From: Phyto melanocephala
Taxonomy: Eukaryota; Arthropoda; Insecta; Diptera; Rhinophoridae
Assembly (NCBI GenBank): GCA_941918925.1
Contig: OW799234.1
Span: 105,769,884 to 105,833,883, forward strand
Length of the DNA: 64,000 nucleotides
Direction of reading: 5' to 3'
Shown here one piece after another: positions 23,691 through 35,624 of this stretch; the first letter of the stretch is position 1, and each line of letters opens with the position of its first letter. The notes beneath the pieces were generated by a model. The model did not search any database, was not told the DNA's origin, and was given only the letters and a program-made list of their open reading frames with translations. A program made the position numbers and the translations under genes.

Positions 23691-25440
23691 TATATAAAAA
23701 AAACAGTTCCTTCTCTTTACAATAAAAGTACAATATGTACATAACAACAATAGATGTCTTTTGTGGTCAATGTCAAATATATTTGATATTCTCTAAAACC
23801 CAAGTGGGTTATCAAAGATGAAAAATATAATTTTTCCCAGCTTAACCACCACTTGATTACCCTTAATACCAATTTTAAGATTTTTACTTTTTTCTAGTTA
23901 CCAATCACGCGCTTCTACAAGAATTTTCTCTGAACTAGAATGATGTAAAATCATTGCCGACTAATAATTACTAAAAATCACACAGTCTTTTGTAATCACC
24001 AACAACTTAGGTCCCCCATAGCACCTACACTTAATGTACGTCTAGATGTTATTCTTAGTCTTCTGCGATTGGAATCTCCCTAACCTTTTTAAGAACAAGG
24101 TTCAGCATTCTCCTAATGTCAATCAATAAATATACTAATGGTACTATCAATGTTATTATTGTGTGTTTATCCATCCGCTATGAACGTGCAATGTAGATTT
24201 TCGATCACTTTCACTTCATGGGCATGTTATTCTCCGTAACCTTTTTATGTACGAGCACAAGGATTTCATTTCAGCCTCTCGACCACCTTCATTTAATTCA
24301 TGCGTTCCATGAGTGTCTTAATCTGCCTAATTTCTTTATGTATAAGTACCATAATTCTTCTATGCCCCAGCCAGAGGTTTTGGTAACACCTCTATACCCC
24401 GAACTAGCAATACCACCAAGAAGTGGATACTCCGCCAAGGTAACATGGTCTCCTTTAACATTTTTCATCATGTAAAATTATATACGTTTTCCGCTTTCGT
24501 ACCCGTTTCCATTTTCTATTTTCTCTCTAATAATCTTAGACTTAAGGCAAGTAATCTTGTCTAATGTTATAGTACTCGAAGTTTAAAGTATTCATTGTTG
24601 AAGGATATTTAAAAACCAAATAGTTTTAGGAGCCATCAAACAAACAATTTATATATTTCAATAAAAACATCTCCTTTAAACGTGTAAGCTGGATCTGCAC
24701 TTGCTTAAAATCGTACTTCTTATTTGCTTTTGCTGAATTTAGTTCAGCATAATTATATAAATTGTACAATAATTTTACAATTTAGAAAGACAGTGTCGAA
24801 AACAAACTTTTCACAATAGTTAGAGACTGTAACTGGATTTATGGTAAAGGGAAAATGTTAGAAATTTTAGAATTGCGCCCCTTTAAAAATGTCAAAATGT
24901 TGGCATTTGTTTAGAGCAACAATATGCTATTAGGGTACCACTTAGATTATAAAACATTAAAATTTCGTCCTGCTAATGATCCTTAATTGTGTGTTTTCAT
25001 TTTTGAGGTTATCATTCAGTGAACCATTCATTTGCTCTTTAAATCTTTTTAAATTAATATTTCTTTACCCTAATTTACGAACATTAAAAAAACCTCTAAA
25101 TGAAGCAATAAAAGATTCCACTACAAACAATTTGGGTTTTTATTTTGTGGCTTAAGGAAATTATTAATAAAATGTTTTTCCTTTTTAGTATGCATATCAC
25201 ACAAGGCTACAAAATTTATTCACTACATTGGCTTATAAATACTTGTGGTAACAAGTGTTATACATACGTCCAAGGCGAATTCAATAAGGTGAACTCGTCG
25301 CTAAAACAACTACAAAGTGAAAAAATACAACGTGTATTTTGTTAGTGTAAACTAACTTGAACTGTCAAAAAATTGTTTACGAAATCAAAAATAAAAAACA
25401 CGTTTGTTTACATATACATAATAATTTGAATAAAATAATA
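23691..25440. other. No supported gene; slightly GC-richer patch 24000-24540
   Basis: 24000-24540 is less AT-rich and has an 85-codon plus-strand ORF, but neither strand gives a recognisable domain. It may be retroelement or LTR debris. The rest is AT-rich. Confidence 0.4.
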
Positions 25441-25442
25441 TA

Positions 25443-25990
25443 TTAAAAAGGTGCAATTAAATAAAAATTACAAGAACCAAATGATGAACCATGATACTTG
25501 GCAATAGAATAAGTACGAGATTGACGGTAAGAAGCTAGAGCATCATCTGATGTTCCGTGAGGACACTTGCAGACAGACAAATGAGCTTTTGGCTCACATT
25601 CGGCTCCAGAAACACATTTACCTTTGCATGGATTAATACATTGGTAATTAATACAAGCCTTATTATCTTGACATTCACCATTGCTAAGGCATTCACCCTA
25701 AAAACCATAGAAACAAGCTGGACAATCCGAATCACCATAACATTCTGGACGACATTCAGTATATGGACGACTACCAATGTAACCCTTAGGACATTCACAA
25801 ACGGCACGATGATTATTTACTGTCTTGCATGTAGCTCCAGTACCACACTGTTGACAAGAAATTCACTCCACAAATTTCGCTCCACCTATTTCTGGTGGCT
25901 TGATCTCTGGGCACATAGAACAAAGTTCCATTGCCCTTCAAATATTTCTTTTTGCACAAAGAGCACACACGCATTATTCTCAAATAACAA
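25443..25990 (-). pseudogene. EGF-repeat (dumpy-like) pseudogene fragment
   Basis: Read on the minus strand, one frame gives SCQQCGTGATCKTVNNHRAV, CECPKGYIGSRPYTECRPEC and YGDSDCPACFYGF. A TAG follows (25698-25700), then GECLSNGECQDNKACINYQC, INPCKGKCVSGAECEPKAHL and SVCKCPHGTSDDALASYRQS, ending at TAA (25443-25445). A second in-frame stop, TGA, sits at 25863-25865, probably a mutated Cys codon. The Cys spacing and the phrases GYIGS..ECRPECYGDSDCP are like the EGF-type repeats of dumpy-like secreted matrix proteins. Codon use is coding-like, unlike the surroundings. It is a dead fragment; whether it is a retrocopy or an exon duplication is unclear. Sequence above 25900 is only weakly readable. 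Confidence 0.8.
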
Positions 25991-26334
25991 TACTCTGTTT
26001 TATTTAATTTAAATTTTTTATCGTTTTATTAAATTTTTCACAATTCACAATTTTTTTTTTATCTCTTTTTTTACAATTTTTAAGAGAATTTGCACAATTT
26101 TTCACAATTTTAAAAATGTTTCAACTAATGGCGCCCACAAATGTAAACAATAAAAAAGTAGAAGCACGCATAAAAACACAAACAAAATTTGACATTTCAA
26201 TATTAAAAAGAGTGCTCAGCTGATAAACAGCTGCTTTAATAACTTCACCTGATAATGAATTCGCCTTGCATACGTCCTTATAGTTAGAATTGTTATTACA
26301 AATGGTGACTGATATATGCAATAATGTTTGCAGG

Positions 26335-27179
26335 CAGTGTTGCCGCCGACCAACTTTTTTTCGCAGTGAAATCGACAAAAAAAACGCAGTGAAGCGCAGT
26401 GACGAGAAATAAAAAAATGTCGTTTTCGTTTGGACAAAAAAAAGGAAATTTTTTTTACTGTTTTAACACTTTTTTGCCCTTTTTTTAAGAATTACTTGTT
26501 TTATAATTTTTTTAGTTAATTTTATCTCAACTACTCAATTGAAATAGTAAAAAAAAAATTTTTTTAATGTCAACAACAGTTCAATACATATTTTTAACTT
26601 TAGTTTTTTAATTTTATTTATCAGAACAAAAACAATTCATTTTATAACTAAAAGTTACATATATAATATTATATATTTTAATAAAAAAAAGTAACTCATT
26701 TATCAGTCATATATCTCTTTGTATGACCCTCGGTATTTGAATGACGTTCAAAATGTGTGTAATTATTGTCCAAGTATTTGCAGCATAACTTACAGAAAGC
26801 TTTTTTGTCTTTGCAATCCAGCCAATTATATTTTTCTTATTAAGATGGTAGGAATAGTTGTCGAAATGGCGTTTTCTTTGAATTAGCTTGATTAGAACAG
26901 GATGATGATGGCTCGTTGTCATCTAAAATTTCAATTCCCTCTGTCCTAGTACAAGCTGTATCATCTGCTTCTTTTTCACAATTAGGATTGATAATTCTTT
27001 CGCCTTGTTTTTCCGAAACATGTCTTTGAAGTAAATCATGTTAAGGCGTTGTTGATCAAAAAATTAGGAAAACTACCAAAAACTGAAAAACGCAGTGATA
27101 TTAAAGAAAACGCAGTTACGCAGTGACGACGGGCAAATCGCAGTGAAAAACTGCGATCGCAGTGAAAACGGCAACACTG
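26335..27179 (-). mobile_element. Non-autonomous hAT element with BED-type zinc-finger remnant
   Basis: An 845-bp element with perfect 11-bp inverted ends (cagtgttgccg/cggcaacactg) and a perfect 8-bp target duplication, tttgcagg (26327-26334 and 27180-27187). Both subterminal zones carry repeated CGCAGTGA units, three on the left and five or more on the right, which in hAT elements are candidate transposase-binding sites. On the minus strand 26696-26842 encodes AFCKLCCKYLDNNYTHFERH then SNTEGHTKRYMTD. The C-x2-C ... H-x5-H spacing is that of an N-terminal BED-like zinc finger. The catalytic core is gone. Confidence 0.92.
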
Positions 27180-27499
27180 TTTGCAGGACTTTTATATGCC
27201 GAATACCCACTTGGAAGCACGTTTTAACTTCTTACAATTAACTGTAATTCCCAGTAAAATGTAGGATTAAGCATTGTATGTATGTATATAGTGCTTTCTT
27301 CTAATTTCGACGAAAAAATTAACTTTAACGAATTTTCGTTGCTTGTAGGCAATTTATCAGCAATTCACCTGGTGGCAATTAATTCACCAGTTACTGTTAG
27401 AAGCAAATTTTTGTGATACTTAGTAGCACAACTATTAAATATTCAATAATAGCCCATGTATTTTAGTCACAGCAACAGACAAATATCCTGTAAATATCC

Positions 27500-27960
27500 C
27501 CCGCAGATTTACTGGATGGCGCGCGTGCTAAATGTTAAATTTTCTTAACTTTGGGTCATAAATCAAGGTTACATTGACCGATGACAGTAATTATGTTGGC
27601 TCTAACGATCGCCGTAGTTTTTAACTTGTTTGCAAAGACCTAAAATTTAAGTAAAACTAAAAAAAGTTTAGCGAATCCAAATTGCACGATTTTGGTGGCC
27701 AGTTTAGATTACCATTACACGTGCAATGACTATTTATGCTCTCAAATAGCTCGTGCCGAAAAACCAACGTAGCAAAGGCTGTGTGGCACACAGCGCTGAC
27801 CTGTTTAAACCACATGCCATTAGATCTTACCAAATGAGGTTTATAATTATCGTTCTATAGAGCTCACCGTGAAGATGATCTAGCTGACGTCTTATTTGAA
27901 AATCGTTAAGATGTAGATATACTAACACGACAAATATATAAATTATATTTGACTTCAACA
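27500..27960 (-). pseudogene. mariner-like transposase remnant, minus strand
   Basis: Minus-strand frames give FATLVFRHELFESI, then NLNWPPKSCNLDSLNFF. After a shift come KLFLVLLKF, VFANKLKTTAIVRANIITVI and GQCNLDL. The NWPP-x-S-C-(D/N)-L-x4-FF block with the third catalytic Asp region, then V-x-A-N-K-x-x-T, is a mariner signature. The catalytic Asp of that block reads Asn here. It is broken by stops and frameshifts. Confidence 0.7.
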
Positions 27961-28744
27961 ACAAGATCTTAGGTAAAAGTGAAAAAAAAGCGTTTCCTGA
28001 AATTTAAATTTATGCAAATAGGTCTTAAGTATGAAACTGAAGGTTTTGTTTAAAGCCAAACAAAATATGATTTTCTCTGAATTATTGCGTATGAAGCAAT
28101 TGTGCTAGTCTTAAGTTATTCATACCAAACGAAAGAGAAAGAAATTTAAGTAATGCCCAATCAAAAACTTAAACTGCAATTATTAAACTTAAGACCTTTT
28201 GGGTCTTACATCAAAGAATTTCTGGTAGAAAATATAATCCCATATAGAGCAATATTTCAAACCGTCTCGAAAATTTCAGGTACCAAAATGTGTGATGGCC
28301 AGTGTTATCTTTAACAATTTAATTTGCTGTTATTTAACATGAACATATTTGTATTAAAAAAAAGAAAAACAACAACAACAACAACAATACATCACAACAA
28401 ACCCTTATTTGCCCTTAAACAAATATCTTATATTAAGCAAATATCTTTACAAGTGCGTTCAATTTGCATGGCATCTTAATTTATATAAAATAATATTTAT
28501 TCACATTCTCTTGGCACGTGACTTTTAGTCTAAATTATTTATAGGCACAATAAGAAACAATAAATAAATAAGTTAAAGAGAAAATTAAACAAAAAGAAAA
28601 TTGTAAAATACACTTGAAATTCTGAATAGTTAGTAAAAATATAACAAAGATTTAACACTTTATGTCTAATTGTGAAAATAGAATTTGAAAAGATTTCAAA
28701 CAATGGTATAGAGAAAGAAAATGTAGAAATAAATAAAAGAGCTT
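27961..28744. other. No recognised feature
   Basis: AT-rich; (AAC)n tract near 28370. Nothing else supported. Confidence 0.5.
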
Positions 28745-29290
28745 TGTTTGGCTGTATCGAATCTTAAATATCCTTCACATACCTTTCCATACCACCATGT
28801 AATGACCATAACTAACATTTATATGGTGCAACTGTAACCAAAACTTATTTAGAAAATCGATCATTTGAGCTCATGGTTAACATTTTTTTTCACAAAAATC
28901 TTTGTCGGTAATTGCCCCCTATTGAACCAAGATTTTCTGTAAATGTTGCCAAAAGTTCATACTTTATATACACTCTTAAGGAGCTGTCATATCTGACTTA
29001 AGGTAAAAACAGAGGCAATCGTGTTGTCTCACTCATATATCAGCTCTTTAAGTGCCCACATAATTGATTTCCATAAGCAAAATTCTTGACAGCTATATGA
29101 TAAATTGATGCCATAAAATAATCTAAAGTGAACGTGGGGCCTCAAAAAGTTGATTTTACCATACACATGGTTAGACGGAAAGATAAGCTTAGCTAAGTCA
29201 ATTACTTTATCTAAAATGAATATTGCCGAAATTACAAACGGAATGACTAACCTATATACGTATAGCCTTTTACACTTTTGTGGAAAGGAT
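28745..29290 (-). repeat. Family A dispersed repeat, copy 2 (old)
   Basis: Degenerate match in reverse orientation: gctgtatcgaatcttaaata, tatccttcacataccttt, tcaaaaagttgatttt, and the end attacaaacggaatgac. The ORFs inside are chance. Confidence 0.55.
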
Positions 29291-30432
29291 ATAATTAAGG
29301 CAAAAGAGACAAGTTGCAGCACTCAAATCTACTTTAAAACAATTATAATTTTTTTGTGAGAGCAAACAAATTAAATAAAATTTTTTAAATGTGATAAGCT
29401 TTAATCCAAGGAGAATTCATACACGTTAAATTACCAGCCCAGCTAATGGGGAAGCATTTTGTTAAAAATTTATTGAATTCACTTTGATTTCATTTAATAC
29501 AGGGATGGAAAATGTGATTTTGTTTTCGGTATTAAACAATTACCTTGAGTATACTTTTTTGATAACAAATGCATCAAATTTATGTATATTTGTTGTTTTT
29601 GCACAATTTATAAAGTGTCTCACAAACGCCTATAATTTTTTATTAAATTTTATTAAATTTTATTAAATTAAACAATTTATAACAACTTTTCCAACACTAG
29701 TATACGAATTGCCCTTGAGAGAAAACATTCACTAAAAAGTTGTTGTATCAATTCGTCGTTACATATAGCTGCATAAACATGCCTTGCTCTGATCTACATC
29801 TCGTATCGAAATGCAGATTAATGTAAAAGAATCAAAATTAAATAAAATTTTATTTAAAATTTGTATGTTCTGCAGTCGATCCATTCGATCGTAATCTAGT
29901 TGCAAATAGTTTTTCTTCCCTTGAATAAATGAATGAATTGTGAACACCGAATCTAAAACAGCAAATAAAAAATACCAAAAACACATTTTAAACGCGAGTT
30001 ATGGTGTTATGGTGTAAAAAAAATATGTTGCAATAAGTATCTGTAACATTTTTATTAGTCTGCACACAGCCTTATAAAGTTGTCCATTTTATTTGTTTCA
30101 ATGGAACAGAAAAATTTCTTGATTTTACAATTTAACACATTCTGTGTTAAAAACTCGTTTGCATAAAAAAGTATATATTCACATAACACAGCTGTAAAAA
30201 ATGGTACTTTGTTACACTTAAATATAATTGGGGGTAAGATATGCTACACTCTTGCCAGTTATTTGTGCAACATGTTCAGAAAAGAACACGATAACTGTTT
30301 GCACTCTTGCATGTATTTTTAGAATAGAACATAAACCCGCTCGAATGGAAGCATTATTGTAACATTTTTGTCAGAAAGGAAAACACCATTAAATTTGTTG
30401 CACTAGAAGTAGGAGTAGTATGGCATTGTTGT
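29291..30432. other. No recognised feature
   Basis: AT-rich; a (tattaaatttta)n patch near 29640. No supported gene. Confidence 0.5.
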
Positions 30433-31435
30433 TATACCCTTCACCTGTGGTGCACAAGGGTATATATGTATAGCTTTGTCATTCCGTTTGTAATTTTTAC
30501 AATTTTCATTTCCAATCGTATAAAGTATATTTTTTCTGAAAGCTTATGAAAAGAGGAATCGATTAGCCACGCCAGTATGTCCGTCTATCCATCTCACCGT
30601 CTGTGCGTGTGTTGGTTGAAATCAACTTTTTGAAGCAACCATATGTTCCTCAGGTCTATGTATGGTGTCGATCTTTTGCAAATACCCGCTACTGAATCGC
30701 TATTGAAATTCAGCACAATCGACCGATAACTTTCTGAAATATGAGCAAATAAACACGACTGCCTTTGTTTTTTCCCATATTTTTACCATCAAAATCTAAA
30801 TTTTTCAGCCATAGAATAATTTATAAGTACCTTTGCTACTATTTGTAAATAAAATATGCCTCTAGAGATATTCGTGAAAAATTTTGAGTAAAGCGTGCTC
30901 TAATCGGTAAAGTTATAGACAAATTTTTTTTAAATATATATTCCAAAAATTTACAAACTAAAATAAATATTTTTCAGCTTCTAGACAACCGAGAGAGTCA
31001 ATATTGGTATCATCTGAAAGAACTTGACCAGCGCAATATAAGCACTATAAAAAAATTTTAATTCATGTTGGCCGCCACTACAAAATGCGGGCAAAAAATT
31101 TATATATGGGTCACATCAGGTATTTAAAAATGTAACTTCTAAAACCCGCTCAATATTGGTATCAAATAAAAGGGTTTGACCAGTAGAATACAGTAAATTA
31201 TTCTAGAATGTAAAATCCAAGATGTCGTCTAAAACAAAATGGCGGATACAATTTTTTTAACCCCATCAATATGGGTATAAAATTAAAGGGCTTGACTAGT
31301 AGAATACAGATAAATACGTAAAAATTCAAAATCGAGGTGGCGTATAATATGAAATATAGGTTAAGCTACGTTGTGGAATTATACCTATGTACATGATGGT
31401 GAAGGGTATTATCATATATAGCACTCTTAGTTGTT
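30433..31435 (+). repeat. Family A dispersed repeat, copy 3
   Basis: Starts tataccc ttcacctgtgg, contains tgtcattccgtttgtaattt and cataaagtat-like phrases, and ends gtgaagggtattatcatata followed by gcactcttagttgtt. The body shares gttggccgccactacaaaat with the copy at 52766-53786. Confidence 0.85.
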
Positions 31436-31449
31436 ACAAATACAGTTTA

Positions 31450-31972
31450 TATTTAAACATCCCTTTAGAAAATGTCACTAGTGAATCAGTACTGATTCAC
31501 TATTGACACTGTCACCAGTACTACTGACTTATTGTACCCCCGACAATGCTTTTTTACTATAGACATTTACCATGTGCGTGTCATTGGAAATCTACTACTG
31601 ACACTGGTACTACTGAGTAGGTAGTTCTTTTGGGACCATGTGTAGACATTGTCACCATAGATTCACTAGTGCATTAAAGTAATTCTAGTCTACGCTTTTG
31701 ATACTTTTCTGAAATAGACGTCGTTAATGAAACTTTTGTTAATATATGATGTTTTATTAAAAAAAAATAGGGAATTCATTAAATAACAAATATTAAAAGT
31801 AAATTAGGTACATTTCATTTAATTAGAACTCTTATTAATTGTGTATACATTTTTTTCTCATCAAAGAAAATTAAAAAAATGTAGACACTTTGTTGACAAT
31901 GTCGCCAAGAAATCACCACAATAGTCGACAAAACTGGTGACTTGGAGACACTTGCCCCCCGGTTTCCTGCAG
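31450..31972. repeat. Cluster of short palindromes, possible MITE
   Basis: Dense short inverted motifs: cactagtg, tcagtactga, tactactgac repeated, and attcactagtgc near 31668. The ends catcccttt and aaacc..cctgcagggata are loosely inverted. Family and limits are uncertain. Confidence 0.35.
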
Positions 31973-32807
31973 GGATATTACTTTTTTTGGTTTTGTGACA
32001 CACACATATGGTTTGCGTTTGTGTTAGTAGCAATTTTAATCGCTTAGAACTCATAAAATGCTGAACCAATTTTAATAGGATTTTTGTAAGACCGGCAGAA
32101 AAATTCCTTTCAAGTGGTTATATAACCGTTAGCGTAAACTACAAAATAATAATAACGTAATTATTAAAACCGTCAGTTCTAATTTTAAAGAATGCAGTGT
32201 ACTGAAAACGTTGGTTATAATTTTCAAAAGATTCAAATTTCCAAGAGTTCTAATCAAGGAACGTCTACTTCATATTAAATTCATAAAATTTCATTAATTT
32301 CTTTTTTACAAAATAGTTTTCATAAATTTTTAGTTCATTTAAAAGCTTCAACAAATGTTTTGTTTAAAATAAATCCTTAAATCTTTCAAATTATATTAAA
32401 TAAATTGTTCTGCCTTGTCACAAATTATTGAAATTAAAAAACCTTTTTAAAGTTTTATGTTCTAATTTAAATTTTAATGTAATATTGTACAAGTGTGCAC
32501 ATTTTATTCAGATTAATATGATATTTCTTTTCTTTTTAAGCCACAACAACAGAAAAAGTGTTGAATAAAATCTTTTCCAAACTCATATATAATTGAGTCA
32601 AAACTGCTCAACTTATTGTAGAAAATAAAGTTTTTACGTCATATTTTTAATGAAATACATGACATATGACATGTCAGTTGTTTATTTGTATGATGTGAAC
32701 ACGATTGCACATACACATATTCAGATACACACACATGAAATAAAACACATGAAGTAAAAAATACACACAAGAAATAAAAATATGAAATTACATACTTTTT
32801 CTATCTA
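31973..32807. other. No recognised feature
   Basis: AT-rich, nothing supported. Confidence 0.5.
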
Positions 32808-32952
32808 AACAAGTAAGAGCACTATATTCGGCTGTGCCGAATCTTTTATACCCACCACCAATTTTGTGTACATTTAAAGCACAATAATTATTATTTTGTT
32901 AATCGCTATTGAATAATATCTTTATAATAAAATATGTATCACTTTCTTTGTA

Positions 32953-33561
32953 GAGGGTGGTTAAATTTTTTAGGACCCATGTTGAAGGTGAACTACACCT
33001 AGTCTTTAAATTTGTTTTCTGCATTTCACTTGACATTTCTCAATCTCAAACTTACTCAATTTGATCCGTGGAAAGATATGCAAATGAGCAACGCTTTAAA
33101 GTTATTCAGGTTTTTTATAAAAATGGGCGTTCAAATCAGAGAGCATTTTGTGCACTTCGCGATTATTTTGGTCAACATAATCGTTCAAATTCGTCCACAA
33201 TCGGGAGAATTGTAAAAAATATTTAAATTTCTGCAAAACAGGTCTGTATAAAATTTTAGAAAATCTGTGAATGCCTTCTTAGTTCGTTGAATGGGAACCA
33301 CTGCTGGGTTTTGCGATAGTGTGGCAAAAGAGCAGTCAACCTCGACTCATCATCATGCCCAACAATTGAGCATAAACATTGTCATTGAAAATTTGGACCA
33401 TCAGATAGAGAAGTGGCGCCAAGGATGGGGGGCCATTTTGCCGATATTTTGTTAAATACATAATTGAACCATACAAATATTATCATTACAAAAAGAAATA
33501 ATAATAATATCCTAAATAATTTGTGTTTTATTTAAATTCAACATAAAATTTAACCACCCTC
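32953..33561 (+). mobile_element. Internally deleted mariner with inverted ends and TA duplication
   Basis: The ends gagggtggttaaatttt and aaaatttaaccaccctc are flanked by TA on both sides (32951-32952 and 33562-33563). One frame near 33085-33230 gives QVFYKNGRSNQRAFCALRDY and FGQHNRSNSSTIGRIVKN. This is the mariner N-terminal helix-turn-helix type (ALR-x-FFG-x-HNRP-x-x-TIRRIV-like). A distal frame gives EVAPRMGGHFADILLNT. The catalytic middle is deleted. Confidence 0.85.
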
Positions 33562-33614
33562 TATAACTTCGATATGCTACTAAAATGCTTTTGTGAATGT
33601 AGATTTTCAATGAA

Positions 33615-35000
33615 AGTGGGCGTTAAAGTAATAGTGTCAATAAAGTTTCTGCTAATAAATACAACTTCGATATTTCAATATAGTTCTTTATTTTCCTAAG
33701 AACTTTGTCAATAGAGAAATTACATGAATTTAAGATAAACCGTTATGGGAGGTGGGCGTTAAAGTGAGCGTGTTACCTAAACTTTTCGGCACAACGACTA
33801 CCTTGATTAGAAGGATATACGAAGCAAATTTGATCATCATACCTCTAATTTTGGCAGTTTTATGAGCTTTTAAATTTCATTAACGGTAGATAACGTGAAA
33901 AGTGGGCGTTATAGTAGGCATGTCAAAGTTGTTTTTGCGAATGAGTACAACTGAGGTGTTTCAATGTAACCCTTTATTATTCCAAAATCTTTATTAATAG
34001 AGAAATTATATGAATTTTAGGTAAAACGTTATATGGGAGGTGGGCGTAAAAAATGGCGTGGCACCTCAATTTCCTTGCACAGTAATTACATTGCCTAGAG
34101 GGATATACGTAGCAAATTTGATCATCACACCTTTAATTTTGGCGGTTTTATGAGCTTTTAAATTTCTATAACGGTAGATAACGTGAAAAGTGGGCGTTAT
34201 AGTAGGCGTGTGAAAGTTGTTTTTGCTAATGAGTACAACTTAGGTGTTTCAATATAGCTCTTTGTTATTCCAAAATTTTTATTAATAGAGAAATTATATG
34301 AATTTTGGGTAAAACGTTATATGGGAGGTGGGCGTAAAAGTGGGCGTGGCACCTTAATTTTCTGGCACAGTAATGATACTTCCTAGGAGGATATACGTAG
34401 CAAATTTGATCATCACACTTCTAATTTTGTCGGTTTTATGAGCTTTTAAATTTCATTAACGGTAGATAACGTGAAAAGTGGGCATTATAGTAGGCGTGTG
34501 AAAGTTGTTTTTGCTAATGAGTACAACTTAGGTGTTTCAATATAGCTCTTTGTTATTCCAAAATTTTTATTAATAGAGAAATTATATGAATTTTGGGTAA
34601 AACGTTATATGGGAGGTGGGCGTAAAAGTGGGCGTGGCACCTTAATTTTCTGGCACAGTACTGATACTTCCTAGGAGGATATACGTAGCAAATTTGATCA
34701 TCACACTTCTAATTTTGGCGGCTTTATGAGCTTTTAAATTTCATTAACGGTATATAACGTGAAAAGTGGGCGTTATAGTAGGCGTGTCAAAGTTGTTTTT
34801 GCTAATGAGTACAACTTAGGTGTTTCAATATAGCCCTTTATTATTCCAAAATCCTTATTAATAGAGAAATTATATGATGTTTAGGTAAAACGTTATATGG
34901 GAGGTGGGCGTAAAAGTGGGCGTGGCACATTGATTTTCCGTTACAAAAAAGCGCCTCACCAAAAAGCAAAGTGTGCAAAATTTCAGAGTCGTACATCCAA
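33615..35000. repeat. Tandem array, 288-bp unit, about 4.8 copies
   Basis: The word agtgggcgtt starts at 33615, 33901, 34189, 34477 (one mismatch) and 34765, giving spacings of 286, 288, 288 and 288. Each unit contains gcgt..ctaatgagtacaac, attccaaaa, ggagaggtgggcg-like, a ggcgtggcacc motif, and ggatatacgtagcaaatttg. Copies 3 and 4 are nearly identical, so the array grew recently or is homogenised. The last unit diverges after gcgtggcac (34930). Confidence 0.92.
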
Positions 35001-35387
35001 TTTTGTTGCTTTTATGACGTTTTTGTTTTTAAATATACCGAAAAATACACTGTGCGGTATAAATTTTCGTACATTTTGATCGATAACTCCTCTCGTAATG
35101 CATAGATTTTGATAATTTTCGGGGAAAAATATTGTTTTTACTCAGGAAATATATATTCGAAGTTTCATGAGTCTACGTTAATGCGTTTGGACACAATTCC
35201 ATTTTATTCGATGTTTGAAGGACACGGTTTTTTCGACCTACTCTTGCTTTTCGAGCTATAACTCCCTTCCTAATATTCCGATTTAGCCCATTTTCAATAC
35301 CAAACAAACCTTGTCTATAAGAAAGATTCTGGCAAAATTTGAGCCCCCTAGCTTTTTCGGTGCGACCTCTATCGTGCTTTCAACAGA

Positions 35388-35443
35388 CGGACAGACGGAC
35401 AGACGGACAGACGGACAGACGGACAGACGGACAGACGGACGGA
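35388..35443. repeat. 8-bp tandem repeat (GGACAGAC)n
   Basis: About seven uninterrupted gacagacg-type units. The same cagacggac phrase occurs once in other family A members, so this is a local expansion. Confidence 0.95.
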
Positions 35444-35624
35444 CATAGCTAGATCGTCATCAAATCAAACCCTGATTCAGAATATATATACTTTATGGGG
35501 TCTAAAATGGATATTTCGATGTGTTACAAACGGAATGACAAAATGAATATACCCCCACCATTTTTTTGGTGGCGGGTATAAAAAGGATGCAGATGATGGA
35601 GAAACTATAATAAAATATTAATGT

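Larger units (their letters stand above)
32808..35580 (-). repeat. Family A-like large repeat with tandem array and nested mariner
   Basis: Begins aacaagtaagagcactatat and the hairpin ttcggctgtgccgaa. It ends in an inverted repeat, tatacccccacca ... tggtggcgggtata (35548-35580). Inside are a mariner remnant (32953-33561), a 288-bp tandem array (about 33615-35000) and an 8-bp tandem tract (35388-35443). At about 2.8 kb it is the largest member. No coding region of its own is visible. A hairpin near one end plus internal tandem repeats resembles DINE/Helitron-like elements, but I cannot confirm the class. Confidence 0.7.

Noticed and set aside
24218..24475. 85-codon ORF in a GC-richer patch
   Set aside because: Neither strand gives a known domain. 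It could be retroelement debris, but I cannot support a call.
25557..26012. 151-codon plus-strand ORF
   Set aside because: It is the antisense shadow of the EGF-repeat pseudogene, whose Cys-rich frame on the minus strand is far more meaningful.
29029..29359. Overlapping ORFs on both strands
   Set aside because: They lie in an old family A copy and in AT-rich DNA beside it.
33615..35000. CRISPR-like or coding tandem repeat
   Set aside because: Units are contiguous with no spacers, contain stops in every frame, and the DNA is eukaryotic.
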